Both the position numbers and the translations under genes were made by a program. Below the pieces are notes generated by a model. The model had not been told where the DNA came from. It searched no databases and worked only from the letters and a program-made list of their open reading frames with translations. A DNA stretch of 64,000 bases from Lachnospiraceae bacterium (lineage in GTDB: Bacteria > Bacillota_A > Clostridia > Lachnospirales > Lachnospiraceae): assembly GCA_018365895.1 (NCBI GenBank), contig JAGZJD010000003.1, forward strand, positions 1 through 64,000, written 5' to 3'. Below are positions 34,174-44,482 of the stretch, in pieces (the stretch's first letter is position 1; each line of letters opens with the position of its first letter).

Positions 34174-34869
34174 ATGTTTAATATTTTAGTATGTGATGAT
34201 GATAAAGAAATCGTTGAAGCAATCGAAATATATTTGACACAGGAGGGATATCATATTCTGAAAGCCTATGACGGCGAACAGGCACTTCGCATGATTCGGG
34301 ATAATCAGGTGGATCTGCTGATCATAGACGTTATGATGCCGCGGCTTGACGGAATCCGGGCTACGCTCAAGATCCGGGAAGATCATAGCCTCCCTATTAT
34401 TATTCTTTCAGCAAAATCAGAAGATGCAGACAAGATTCTTGGTCTGAATATTGGGGCCGATGATTATGTGACGAAGCCGTTTAATCCGCTTGAGCTTGTA
34501 GCGCGCGTAAAATCACAGCTCAGGAGATATACACAGCTTGGAAGTACTGTACAGAATGAATCGCAGGCAGTGTATGAAGTGGGTGGACTTCGTATCAATG
34601 ATGATCTGAAAGAAGTGACAGTGGATGGAGAACAAGTGAAACTGACTCCGATCGAATATAATATTTTGTTATTATTGGTAAAAAATCAGGGGAAAGTTTT
34701 TTCTATCAATCAAATCTATGAGCAGATATGGAATGAAGATGCAATTGGCGCAGATAATACGGTGGCAGTACACATCCGTCATATCCGTGAAAAGATTGAA
34801 ATTAATCCAAAGGAACCAAGATATTTGAAAGTGGTATGGGGAGTTGGATATAAGATAGAAAAGCTTTAG
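34174..34869 (+). CDS. OmpR-family response regulator
   Basis: 231 residues. The receiver domain starts MFNILVCDDD with phospho-acceptor Asp52 in IIDVMMPRLDG, Thr/Ser in LSAKSE and Lys in VTKPFNP. The C-terminal winged helix includes LTPIEYNILLLL and DNTVAVHIRHIREKIE. It is the partner of the large kinase encoded 12 bp downstream. The 11-bp repeats upstream suggest autoregulation. Its start lies about 220 bp from the right small RNA promoter, which points the other way. Confidence 0.92.
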   Translation: MFNILVCDDDKEIVEAIEIYLTQEGYHILKAYDGEQALRMIRDNQVDLLIIDVMMPRLDGIRATLKIREDHSLPIIILSAKSEDADKILGLNIGADDYVTKPFNPLELVARVKSQLRRYTQLGSTVQNESQAVYEVGGLRINDDLKEVTVDGEQVKLTPIEYNILLLLVKNQGKVFSINQIYEQIWNEDAIGADNTVAVHIRHIREKIEINPKEPRYLKVVWGVGYKIEKL

Positions 34870-34881
34870 AAGGGAGCTTTT

Positions 34882-37581
34882 ATGGAGAAAAAATGGTATC
34901 GCGCACCATTTATAAAAGGTGTGCTTGTCGTATTGGCACATATAGCAGTTGTGGCGTCTCTAATGGGATTTACCTGGGTGATTCTCTGTGCCGGAGTGAA
35001 CTATGTTAATCCGATTGCCAAAATACCGGAAGACTATGCACAGACGAGACAGTTTGGCAAGAACATGAACAATGCTTTGTATGAAATGACATGGAATCTT
35101 TTTAGTTTGAACGGTATAGAAAAAGACGGCAAACTAAATGAAGAAATGCTGATCGATCTTGAAAAATACTACAACAGCGGCGAAGTTTCTGCGAAAGAAG
35201 AGGAAGGAAATGGGTTTGTATATAAACTTTCCGATCTTATTAATGCAGAAGACAGGGAAGAGGACAGAGAAATTGTTGTTTGCCAAAAGACCGATGGAAG
35301 TTATACTTATGAAGAATGGGGAAGTATTCAGGGGAAACTGCTTTCAGGGGAACTTGTATTTGCTGAATTAGCGGATCAGGAAGGTTCTGAGACAGAATCA
35401 GGGTATGATCTGGATGATTTCCTGTATATGTTGGAAGACCGCTATAATGGTTATGAGTATAATGAGTATTTCGGAATCTGCAATAAAGAAGGAACACTGA
35501 TTTATACGGATTGCTGGAGAATGCCAGTCTCCTCAACAATTAATATGATGCTCGCAACGAAAACAGCAGAAGGTAAGGACGTTCTGGATTTAGTAAATGA
35601 AAATGCTTACTGGAATGGGCGTCTCCAGGAAATGGAGAACATGTTTGAGCATGCAAGATCCAGTCTTCGGGACAGAATTGATCGATATAAGGAATATCAG
35701 GAACTTTGGTCTGAGGGCAAGACAAATCTGACATTTATCCTTCTTGATGAAGAAAATAAAAAAGTTTATACAAACGATTCTAAATATGAAAATTATGAGA
35801 CAGCCAGTAAGAATTATAAAGAGTTGATGAAGAACAGTACCGGACGGGAAAATGCATATATTAATATGAGACCTGCAGAAGGTGAAGTGGAAGTGCAGCA
35901 GATTGCCGGTTGGAAAGCTTCGGAGTGGCAGTCGCTGTGTGAACATATTGAAGGAACGTTTGGAACAGAAAAAATTCGTATTGTTGCAGCAATGGATTTG
36001 GATTATCCGGTTACAGACCGTTTTCAGTTTATTGATGGAACTTATGATAAGGTTCAGCCGCATCTTCACAACCTGATTTTGCTTGCCTGGGGCGGTGTGG
36101 TCGTATTTTTAATCAGCATAATCTGGCTGACGGCAGTATCTGGAAGAAGCAATGCACAGGACGGTGTGAAAACAAATATTGTGGACCGGCTTTTTACTGA
36201 GATTCCGGTAGGAGTACTTCTTGGTGGAATTTTTATGATGGTAGGAGGAGTTTCTGTCTCTTACGGAGAATGGTACAACAATTATGGCAGATGGATCATA
36301 GATAATACTAGTTTTACTGCACAGGAATTTGTTCCATCTCCATCGATAGGCGCTGCGGAAGTGAGTCTGATCGTGTTGATGACGCTTGGCGGAGCAGTCT
36401 GCTTTTTCTATGGTTATCTAAGTTCTGTCAGAAAGCTGAAAGCCGGTACATTTTTTAATGGACTTGGTATTTGGAAGATTGGAAGATGGTGCATAAGAGT
36501 TACTATAAAGTTATTCCGGATTATTGTAAAAGGATTTCGGGAATTTTGGAGACATAAGAATTTGATGACGAAGGTGATTCTGATCTTTATCGGTCTGACA
36601 CTGCTTCATCTTTTTGGAGGAATTTCAGCATTCTTTGCATTCTGTTCCGTTGTGGTAGATGCAATTTTGTTTATCGTTTTAGTGAAGTATGCGATTGACA
36701 AACAGAAAGTTATGGATGGAATTAAGGAGATCACGGCAGGGCATGTAGAATATAAGATTCCGACAGAGGGATTAAAAGGTGATAACAAAGCGATGGCAGA
36801 GAGTATTAATGCCATTGGAGAAGGTCTTCAAAATGCAGTTGAGGAAAATCTGAAGAGTGAACGACTGAAAACAGATTTGATTACAAATGTTTCCCATGAT
36901 ATTAAGACACCGCTTACATCGATTATTAATTACGTAGATCTTTTAAAACGAGAAAATATCGAAGATCCGAAGATTAGAGGCTACATTGAAGTATTGGAAG
37001 CAAAAGCACAGCGTTTGAAGATTTTGACAGAGGATGTTGTTGAAGCATCGAAGATCAGTTCAGGAAATATTAAACTTGAGATGATGGATTTGAATTTTGT
37101 GGAAATTATTCTGCAGACAGCAGGAGAATTTTCAGAGAAATTTGAAGCAAGGGATCTGAAGCTGATATCTAATCTTCCAGAGCATCCGGTTATCATTCAT
37201 GCAGATGGAAGACGTATGTGGCGTGTGCTTGCGAATATTTATAACAATGCTGCAAAATATGCGATGGAACATACAAGAATTTACGCAGATTTGGAAGAGA
37301 ATGAAAATGAAGTTGCATTTTCCTTAAAAAATATTTCTGAACAGGCATTGAACATTTCTGCTGATGAATTGACAGAGCGTTTTATCCGGGGAGATATTTC
37401 AAGGAGTACAGAAGGAAGCGGACTGGGGCTTTCTATCGCCAAAAATCTTACCCAGAAAATGGGCGGAGATTTCCGGATCTATCTGGACGGAGATCTCTTT
37501 AAAGTAACACTTGTATTCCCAAAAGTAAAAAAAGAAAAAAAGGAAGAATACACGGAAAAACAGACAGGAGAAAATGCATAA
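34882..37581 (+). CDS. Large multi-pass sensor histidine kinase
   Basis: 899 residues, more than twice a typical kinase. Order: membrane helix 1 (about 12-37), an extracytoplasmic region of about 350 residues with no recognised fold, then several membrane helices (about 396-418, 436-457, 494-515, 565-605). A HAMP-like linker follows, then HisKA with VSHDIKTPLTS (His672), and the ATPase with NIYNNAAKYA (N box) and GSGLGLSIAKN (G box). The long sensor and multi-helix block suggest it monitors the cell surface or membrane. It is cotranscribed with the response regulator. Confidence 0.88.
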   Translation: MEKKWYRAPFIKGVLVVLAHIAVVASLMGFTWVILCAGVNYVNPIAKIPEDYAQTRQFGKNMNNALYEMTWNLFSLNGIEKDGKLNEEMLIDLEKYYNSGEVSAKEEEGNGFVYKLSDLINAEDREEDREIVVCQKTDGSYTYEEWGSIQGKLLSGELVFAELADQEGSETESGYDLDDFLYMLEDRYNGYEYNEYFGICNKEGTLIYTDCWRMPVSSTINMMLATKTAEGKDVLDLVNENAYWNGRLQEMENMFEHARSSLRDRIDRYKEYQELWSEGKTNLTFILLDEENKKVYTNDSKYENYETASKNYKELMKNSTGRENAYINMRPAEGEVEVQQIAGWKASEWQSLCEHIEGTFGTEKIRIVAAMDLDYPVTDRFQFIDGTYDKVQPHLHNLILLAWGGVVVFLISIIWLTAVSGRSNAQDGVKTNIVDRLFTEIPVGVLLGGIFMMVGGVSVSYGEWYNNYGRWIIDNTSFTAQEFVPSPSIGAAEVSLIVLMTLGGAVCFFYGYLSSVRKLKAGTFFNGLGIWKIGRWCIRVTIKLFRIIVKGFREFWRHKNLMTKVILIFIGLTLLHLFGGISAFFAFCSVVVDAILFIVLVKYAIDKQKVMDGIKEITAGHVEYKIPTEGLKGDNKAMAESINAIGEGLQNAVEENLKSERLKTDLITNVSHDIKTPLTSIINYVDLLKRENIEDPKIRGYIEVLEAKAQRLKILTEDVVEASKISSGNIKLEMMDLNFVEIILQTAGEFSEKFEARDLKLISNLPEHPVIIHADGRRMWRVLANIYNNAAKYAMEHTRIYADLEENENEVAFSLKNISEQALNISADELTERFIRGDISRSTEGSGLGLSIAKNLTQKMGGDFRIYLDGDLFKVTLVFPKVKKEKKEEYTEKQTGENA

Positions 37582-37602
37582 TCAGTGACAATATTGGAGT
37601 GA

Positions 37603-37631
37603 AGGGCTGCCGGAAACGGCGGTCCTTTTTT
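37603..37631 (+). terminator. Terminator of the two-component operon
   Basis: AGGGCTGCCG (37603-37612), loop AAAC-like, CGGCGGTCCT (37617-37626), 10 pairs including two G-U, then TTTTT. Confidence 0.75.
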
Positions 37632-37690
37632 AGGAAAATCTTGCTAAATTCTAACGAAAATATTAATTTTGTTATTTTTTTGAATCGTTC

Positions 37691-37719
37691 TTGCATCTGT
37701 ATTTGAGAAGCATTACAAT
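37691..37719 (+). promoter_or_regulatory. Promoter upstream of the methyltransferase gene
   Basis: TTGCAT (37691-37696), a 17-nt spacer and TACAAT (37714-37719). Confidence 0.6.
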
Positions 37720-37776
37720 ACTAATATGTCAGAAAAACTCAATGAAAAATAGTTGACACGAAGGAGTAAAAGACGA

Positions 37777-38916
37777 GTGACAAAGGAATTAGATCAGGTT
37801 TTAAGAGAAAGTTTCACAATAGATTTTATTAGTGCAGTACTTAGCAATCCGAGAGAGAAAGAGGAACTACAGAAAGTAAAGATCCGTCCGCTTTTGAAAG
37901 GCGGGGAGCTGTATTTTCAGTTGGAAGAATTCCGCGGGAAACAGGCATTTCATGAGAATGTCCGGGCAGAAGAGGCTGTGGTTAAGATAGAGGAGCTGAT
38001 GCAGTTATTTAAGCAGATGCAGATCGAAACGAAAAAGTTTTCCTGTACAGTTCTTATTAGCAAGAAGGGAAAGATAACGATTAAGAAAAAGGCAGTTTCC
38101 GGCAAGGTGAAAGAGGTAGATCTGTCACATAACCGGAGCAAGAAGTATATTCTGCAGGAGGGAACACCGGTGATGTTTCTTCAGGATCTTGGTGTTATGA
38201 CGGCAGATGGAAAGATCGTGCGGACAAGGTTCGATAAGTTTCGTCAGATCAATCGTTTTTTAGAATTTATTGAAGATATTCTTCCGAAGCTTCCAAGTGA
38301 CAGAGAAGTGACAATACTGGACTTTGGATGTGGAAAGTCTTATTTGACGTTTGCCATGTATTATTATCTTCATGAATTGAAAAAATATGATGTGAGGATT
38401 ATCGGGCTTGATTTAAAGACGGATGTGATTCGCAAGTGCAATGAGTTAAGTGAAAAGTATGGATATGAGAAGCTTCGTTTTCTGGAAGGAAATATTGCAG
38501 ATTATACAGGGGTAGATGAAGTTGATATGGTAGTGACACTTCATGCATGTGACACGGCAACAGATTTTGCGTTGGCGAAAGCAGTTGGCTGGAAAGCCAA
38601 AGTGATTCTTTCAGTGCCGTGCTGCCAGCATGAAATGAATGAACAGATTCAGAATGAAATTTTGCATCCGGCGCTGAAATATGGTTTGATTAAAGAACGG
38701 ATGGCAGCGCTTTTTACAGATGCGCTGCGCGCAGAGTATCTTGAGAGGGAAGGATATGATACTCAGATTCTTGAATTCATCGATATGGAGCATACGCCGA
38801 AGAATATTTTAATTCGTGCGGTCAGAACGGGGAGAGCACACGAAAATGGCGAGGAAATAAAGCAGCTGGAAGATTTTCTTCATGTAACACCGATGCTGGG
38901 GAAACTGCTTGGATAG
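37777..38916 (+). CDS. Class I SAM-dependent methyltransferase (Methyltransf_32-like)
   Basis: 379 residues. An N-terminal region of about 150 residues precedes the SAM-binding motif ILDFGCGKSYLTF (about 180-192). TLHACDTATDFAL and SVPCCQHEMNEQ are typical of the methyltransferase family related to METTL25-type proteins. The substrate is unknown; RNA is possible. I chose GTG 37777, because AAGGAG (37761-37766) lies 10 nt upstream; the in-frame TTG at 37753 lies before that site. It is 50 bp upstream of the exported C39-like gene and may share its transcript. Confidence 0.82.
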   Translation: MTKELDQVLRESFTIDFISAVLSNPREKEELQKVKIRPLLKGGELYFQLEEFRGKQAFHENVRAEEAVVKIEELMQLFKQMQIETKKFSCTVLISKKGKITIKKKAVSGKVKEVDLSHNRSKKYILQEGTPVMFLQDLGVMTADGKIVRTRFDKFRQINRFLEFIEDILPKLPSDREVTILDFGCGKSYLTFAMYYYLHELKKYDVRIIGLDLKTDVIRKCNELSEKYGYEKLRFLEGNIADYTGVDEVDMVVTLHACDTATDFALAKAVGWKAKVILSVPCCQHEMNEQIQNEILHPALKYGLIKERMAALFTDALRAEYLEREGYDTQILEFIDMEHTPKNILIRAVRTGRAHENGEEIKQLEDFLHVTPMLGKLLG

Positions 38917-38966
38917 CCGGATGGATGCAAGGGGAGAATGAAATGATTAGAAGGGGTAGCTGATTC

Positions 38967-41474
38967 ATGAAAAAGATTTTGGCAAGAGCTGGAATACTGG
39001 GAGCGATTTTTGTCGCGGCAGTAGTTATTTTCAGTATTTTGACGAGCAGGCAGAATGCAGATATGACGGTAGATATGGGGAATGCATCTTTGCCGCAGAT
39101 TATATTTGAAACCGAAGGATATGAATTGAATCCATTGGCGGGCTATACATCGGAGATGGATCTGACGGCTATGCGCGATACGCTGACACCGCTGGACAAA
39201 GATGGGAATCTGACTGTTCGTATTAAAAAGAATCAAAAGAAAATAAAAGATTTCTCCTATACGGTATATTCTCTGAATGTACAAAAGACGCTGGCAGAAG
39301 GGAAGGCAGTTATCAAAGACGGGGCTGCGATTCTTTCGCTTGGCGCTGCAATGGGAGAGGAGAAAGAAGCTGTATTGAAGATTGAGCTTCAGCCGGAGGA
39401 TGGGCAGGAGAGCCGTTATTATACGCGGATCACACTGGCAAAGGAGTATCATATTCGGGAATGCCTGGATTTTATCGAACAGTTTCACACGGATGCGATT
39501 ACAAAGAATCCGAATAACTCTATTGCATCATTACTTGAGCCAAATGCGGCGGCAGACAATGGCACGCTTCAGCATGTAACGCTACATTGTGATTATAATC
39601 AGGTGCTCTGGGGAGAATTGAAACCGGAAGTAGTTGGTGATGTACAATGGAATATTAAAGAAGGTACGACTACTTACACGTCTGTTCAGCTGAAATATAA
39701 AGTCCGTACAACAGCTGCGGATGGAGCGGAAGCGCTTTATTATGTAAAAGAATATTTTAGAGTACGTTACTATCGGGAGAAGTTCTATCTTCTTGATTAT
39801 GACAGAACAATGGAACAGCTGTTAGATGAGAACAGTAAGATGTTTTCTCCGGACGGTATTGATCTTGGGATTGTGCCGGAAGATATTTCTTATGTAACGA
39901 ATAAAGACGGAACGGTGATTTCATTTGTGCAGGCGCGGGAACTTTGGAATTATGATCAGGATGAGGGGAAACTCTCCCGTGTCTTTAGTTTCCTCAGTGA
40001 TGAGAATGATGACATTCGAAATGAATTTGATCAGCATCAGATTAAGATTATTTCGGTAGATGAAGATGGAAGTACGACTTTTGCAGTATACGGATATATG
40101 AACCGGGGACAGCACGAAGGAAAAGTCGGGGCGGCGATTTATTATTATAATTTGAAAAAGAATTTTGTAGAAGAAAAGGCATTTATTCCGAGCAGACAGT
40201 CATTTGCAATTGCAGAAGATGAACTTGGAAAGCTGATCTACTATAACCATGAAAAAGAACATCTGTATGTGATGCTGGATGGTTCTTTTTACCGCATTTA
40301 TCTCAAAGATGAGGGGAAGGAAGTCATTGTTGGCGGGCTTTCGGAGAATCAGTATGCCGCATCATCGGACGGTCATTTAATTGCATTTCAGACTGGTGGT
40401 GAATATGAGCAGGCGTCAGAGATGAAAGTGATGAATCTGCAGACAGAAAAAGAATATACAGTAGAAGCTGGAGGAGCGACGGTAAAACCGCTTGGATTTA
40501 TCTATGATGATTTTGTTTACGGTGTATCCCGGGCAGAAGATGCAGGGAAAACCGTGTCGGGAACTTCAGTTGTACCGATGTATCGTCTGGAGATCCGCAG
40601 TACAGACAATCAGGTATTAAAGACATACGAGAACGAGGGCGTATATATTCTGGACGTGTTTATTGAAGACAATCTGCTGACGATGAACCGGGTTGCGCGA
40701 AATGGAGAGATTTATACGGCGGTGGCATCTGATTATATTACCGGGAACGAGGAACCGGAAGTCAGCAATATTCAGCTGGAGGCTTATCAGTCAGAGACGG
40801 AGCAGCGGAAGATGATGTTTTCATTTGACAGCAAGATTGAGGACATTTCGCCAAAGATCCTAAAGCCGAAGCAGGTACTTTTTGAGAATCCGGTAACAGT
40901 AACATTGGATGCAGGAGTAACAGAAGGAAACTATTATGTGTATGGTCTCGGCCAGCTTCTCGGGGTATATGACCGGGCAGGGTATGCAGTTGTGAAAGCA
41001 AATGCGATTTCCGGAGTAGTTGTGGATTCCAGTCAGGTGTGCGTATGGGAGAAGGGAAACAGAGATCTGAGCTATGAAATTGAAGGATTCCAGCCGACAG
41101 TTGTGCAGGAGGGCGAGAGCACACTTGCAGCAAGTGTACGGGCTATTACAGAATATGAGGGAAATCCAATCGATGTTATGAAAGAAATGGCTAACGGAAG
41201 ATCTGCCATTCAGATCCTGACAAATTATACAAAGGGAAGAGGAATGGATCTGACAGGATGTACAGTGGAACAGGTACTTTATATTATTGGCAAAGGAACG
41301 CCGGTAATCGCATTGACAGATCATATGAACGCAGTGATTCTGACAGGGTATACATCTGATACGGTAACATACATGAATCCGGCAGATGGAAGTGTGCATA
41401 CTGTTTCGACAGAAGAAGTTGCAGCCATGTCAGCAGGAAGCGGAAATACATTTATTGGATATGTAAAGGATTAG
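38967..41474 (+). CDS. Membrane-anchored protein with a C39-like domain lacking the catalytic cysteine
   Basis: 835 residues. An N-terminal hydrophobic anchor (about 5-25, no lipobox) is followed by a long extracytoplasmic region with repeated beta-rich segments (for example AIYYYNLKKNFVEEKAFIPS), possibly a propeller. The last 130 residues resemble a C39-like papain-fold domain: VQEGESTLAASVRAITEYEG aligns with the CGPTSLAMVLRYLG-type active-site helix, but Glu715 stands where the cysteine should be. His786 (DHMNAV) and YMNPADG match the rest of the dyad. It is probably a non-catalytic binding domain. The next gene starts 5 bp later. Confidence 0.6.
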   Translation: MKKILARAGILGAIFVAAVVIFSILTSRQNADMTVDMGNASLPQIIFETEGYELNPLAGYTSEMDLTAMRDTLTPLDKDGNLTVRIKKNQKKIKDFSYTVYSLNVQKTLAEGKAVIKDGAAILSLGAAMGEEKEAVLKIELQPEDGQESRYYTRITLAKEYHIRECLDFIEQFHTDAITKNPNNSIASLLEPNAAADNGTLQHVTLHCDYNQVLWGELKPEVVGDVQWNIKEGTTTYTSVQLKYKVRTTAADGAEALYYVKEYFRVRYYREKFYLLDYDRTMEQLLDENSKMFSPDGIDLGIVPEDISYVTNKDGTVISFVQARELWNYDQDEGKLSRVFSFLSDENDDIRNEFDQHQIKIISVDEDGSTTFAVYGYMNRGQHEGKVGAAIYYYNLKKNFVEEKAFIPSRQSFAIAEDELGKLIYYNHEKEHLYVMLDGSFYRIYLKDEGKEVIVGGLSENQYAASSDGHLIAFQTGGEYEQASEMKVMNLQTEKEYTVEAGGATVKPLGFIYDDFVYGVSRAEDAGKTVSGTSVVPMYRLEIRSTDNQVLKTYENEGVYILDVFIEDNLLTMNRVARNGEIYTAVASDYITGNEEPEVSNIQLEAYQSETEQRKMMFSFDSKIEDISPKILKPKQVLFENPVTVTLDAGVTEGNYYVYGLGQLLGVYDRAGYAVVKANAISGVVVDSSQVCVWEKGNRDLSYEIEGFQPTVVQEGESTLAASVRAITEYEGNPIDVMKEMANGRSAIQILTNYTKGRGMDLTGCTVEQVLYIIGKGTPVIALTDHMNAVILTGYTSDTVTYMNPADGSVHTVSTEEVAAMSAGSGNTFIGYVKD

Positions 41475-41479
41475 CATAT

Positions 41480-44389
41480 ATGAAAATATCAGAACAATTT
41501 TATGAATATGCATATATTTTTTTGGCAGATCAAAATGCTGTTGGAAGTATTGCAGAAGAAAGTGAATATCAACGATTGATTGAAAGGGCAGGACAAAGAG
41601 TTCCTGCCCTTTGGGAATCCTGCTATCGGAATGGAACGGGGAGACTTTTGGATAAGTATACGCTGGCTGTGCAGCGGGCTTATAAAAAAAGTGGTGTGAA
41701 GATTGTGCGGTCGGATCAGGCAAATGAACCGGCGGATTACATCGGCTATGAATGTCTGTTTTTATCCTTTTGGAGTTTTGTTCTGGAGAAAGAAACAGGT
41801 TCCGAAAATTTTACTGATGTTGGAGCGATGGCAGGAAAGATACTGCTGCGGTTTCTTGAGGAACATATGCTTTTGTTTTCGGAAAATTTGAAAAAAGAGT
41901 TGGAACTGCACGGGAATTATCCGAAATTTACAAAGCTTGTGAAAGAACTGCAAAGAACAGCAAAGAAGCTGAAGGATAGAGTGACACAGTATGACAGATG
42001 CGGGCAGGAGAAGCGGGAAGTACAGGATAAAAAGCTTGATGATCAGATTCCGGTCTGGATTTCAGAATGGGAATCAGAGCATCAGAGCAGACCGATTCCG
42101 GCATCATTTGCTTTCTGCAGTCCGAATCAGAAAGAGGAGCGTGTCTGGATACGCAGCGCAGGCTGTTGGAATAATTGCGGAAGTTCCTGCCTGAAAGAAG
42201 TGGAAGTGTGTGATGGTTGTGTACTTCGTCTCCGTTCAGCGCGTACAGAGGAACTTCAGGAAAATCGACTGACAACCTGTATCCGGGGACTGGCATCCGC
42301 GGAGACATATTTGACGGCAGAGCGTCTCAGATATCCCCTTCTTCGAACCGGAAAACGGGGCAGCGGCAGCTTCAGGAGAATTAGTTGGGAAGAAGCGCTG
42401 CAGAGAATTGCAGCGGAGAATGTGCGCATTCGTGATACATATGGTGCTGCGTCCCGCTATATTACTTATTCGACGGGGGTAGTATCACTTGTGCGTCCGG
42501 ATGAGGTACTGCGGCGTTTCCTGAATCTGGATGGGGGATTTCTTGGTTTTTATAATGATTACAGCGCAGCTTGTACACAGTGGGCAACATCTCTTATGTA
42601 TGGAACAGGTAAGACCGGAAACAGTGCAGAAGATTTATTGAACAGCAGTCTGATTCTTGTCTGGGGACATAATCCGTTGGAGACGGGATTTGGACCGGCG
42701 CTTCGCAAAATGCTCTGCCGGGCGAAAAAGAAAGGGATTCGTATCATTACGATTGATCCACGATGCTCCGATACGGCAGCCTATGGGGATGAATGGATTC
42801 CGATCCGCCCGGCAACCGATGGAGCGCTGGCGGCTGGGATGGCATATGTGATTATCACTGAAAATCTCCATGACAAAAAATTTCTTCATACATACTGCAG
42901 CGGCTATGATCATGAGACGATGCCAAAACAGTATCAGAAGGAAGAAAGCTATGAAGAATATATACTCGGAATACGAGATCAAATTCCAAAGACGCCGGAA
43001 TGGGCAGAAAAGATTACAGGAATTCCAAAAGAAAAGATTATAGAACTGGCGCGTTTGTACGCCGAAAGTAAACCGGCTGCGATACTGCAGGGATGTGGAC
43101 CGCAGCGTCATGCGAACGGTGAGCAGACGGTGCGGATGATTACAGCGCTTTCCTGCCTGTGTGGGAATGTTGGTATTTCCGGAGGCAGATGCGGTGCGGA
43201 AGATGATACAGAAAAACCGGTAAAGGCATATTTCCCAAATGGAGAAGAACGCTATCCGGGAAAGATTCCGTGTTATTTGTGGACAAAAGCAGTTAGAGAG
43301 GGAACTTGTATGAAGCCGGTAAAAGACGGACTTCTCGGTGTCACAAAACTGGACAGTAATGTAAAGATGCTTTGGTGTCTTGGAGGCAATACACTCATTA
43401 ACCAACATGGTGATATTAATGAGACCAGAAAGATTCTGGAAAATGAATCGCTCTGTGAATGTATCGTCTGTTCTGATGTATTTATGACGCCAAGCGCGAT
43501 GTATGCGGATATTATCCTTCCGGCGGCATCGTGCTATGAAATAGATAATATTACGCCGGCATGGCAGGAAGGAGATTTCCTCCTCTACAATCGGAAAATG
43601 ACAGAGCCGCTGTTTGAGTCAAGATTTGAATATGAGTGGATTCGGCGATTGGCATGGATGAGCGGGGAAGGGGAAGATTTCGATGATGGGAAAGAGACAA
43701 TGGAAGAATGGTTGAAATCTCTTTATCGAGATATGCAAATAACAGATTCTGCTCTTATCTCATATGAAAAACTGCGAGAGAATGGAATTGCCAGATATTC
43801 AGAGCGTCCTCCGGTCATTGCTTTTGAGCAGCAGAGAAAAGATCCGGATCATCATCCATTTCCAACTTATTCCGGCAAGATTGACTTTTTCATTCCATAT
43901 ATTTATCACCTGTACGGGGAAGAAGAGATTGCAGCGATTCCGAAATATGTTCCTTGCGGAGAAGGAATAGAAGAGCTTTCAGAAGATGAGAATGAATTTC
44001 AGCTGATCGGCTGGCATACGAAAGTGCGTACACATTCCTGTCATGACAATAATCGGATTCTTCAGAAGAAAGAGCCGGAAGCAGTCTGGATGCATCCGGA
44101 AGATGCGAAAAAGCTTGGGATTACAGAGGGCGAGACGATTATTCTGGAAAATGTAAGGGGACGGATGAAAGTACCGGTGAAGATCACAAGCCGGATAGCG
44201 ACAAGGGTATTGGCGCTCAGTCAGGGAGCGTGGTATGATCCGGATTCAGAAGGTACGGATCAGCGGGGAAGCATCAATGTACTTACATCATTGAAACCAA
44301 CGCCTTTGGCAAAAGGAAATCCACAGCATACAAATATTGTGAGGGTACGCAAAAGGGAAAAAGATATTTCTGCCGGGCTTGACATCTAA
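41480..44389 (+). CDS. TorD-like chaperone fused to a molybdopterin oxidoreductase
   Basis: 969 residues in two parts. Residues 1 to about 175 resemble TorD/DmsD-type chaperones that load molybdenum cofactor, including the family motif NEPADYIGYECLFL (82-95). Residues about 220-969 are a DMSO-reductase-family catalytic chain: a 4Fe-4S cluster from Cys229, Cys233, Cys237 and Cys267, a likely Mo-ligand region NDYSAACTQ (Ser362 candidate), VWGHNPLETG, and the C-terminal cap with ITEGETIILENVRGRMKVPV. There is no Tat signal, so it is cytoplasmic. No DmsB or DmsC subunit is nearby, so the electron donor and substrate are unknown. It starts 5 bp after the C39-like gene. Confidence 0.82.
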   Translation: MKISEQFYEYAYIFLADQNAVGSIAEESEYQRLIERAGQRVPALWESCYRNGTGRLLDKYTLAVQRAYKKSGVKIVRSDQANEPADYIGYECLFLSFWSFVLEKETGSENFTDVGAMAGKILLRFLEEHMLLFSENLKKELELHGNYPKFTKLVKELQRTAKKLKDRVTQYDRCGQEKREVQDKKLDDQIPVWISEWESEHQSRPIPASFAFCSPNQKEERVWIRSAGCWNNCGSSCLKEVEVCDGCVLRLRSARTEELQENRLTTCIRGLASAETYLTAERLRYPLLRTGKRGSGSFRRISWEEALQRIAAENVRIRDTYGAASRYITYSTGVVSLVRPDEVLRRFLNLDGGFLGFYNDYSAACTQWATSLMYGTGKTGNSAEDLLNSSLILVWGHNPLETGFGPALRKMLCRAKKKGIRIITIDPRCSDTAAYGDEWIPIRPATDGALAAGMAYVIITENLHDKKFLHTYCSGYDHETMPKQYQKEESYEEYILGIRDQIPKTPEWAEKITGIPKEKIIELARLYAESKPAAILQGCGPQRHANGEQTVRMITALSCLCGNVGISGGRCGAEDDTEKPVKAYFPNGEERYPGKIPCYLWTKAVREGTCMKPVKDGLLGVTKLDSNVKMLWCLGGNTLINQHGDINETRKILENESLCECIVCSDVFMTPSAMYADIILPAASCYEIDNITPAWQEGDFLLYNRKMTEPLFESRFEYEWIRRLAWMSGEGEDFDDGKETMEEWLKSLYRDMQITDSALISYEKLRENGIARYSERPPVIAFEQQRKDPDHHPFPTYSGKIDFFIPYIYHLYGEEEIAAIPKYVPCGEGIEELSEDENEFQLIGWHTKVRTHSCHDNNRILQKKEPEAVWMHPEDAKKLGITEGETIILENVRGRMKVPVKITSRIATRVLALSQGAWYDPDSEGTDQRGSINVLTSLKPTPLAKGNPQHTNIVRVRKREKDISAGLDI

Positions 44390-44482
44390 GGTATTGTATG
44401 ATAAACTCACTTCAATTTATTTTTATAATTCATGAATTTAAGAATAAAATAAAGGGAAATTATTAGAAAGGAAGTTGAAGAC

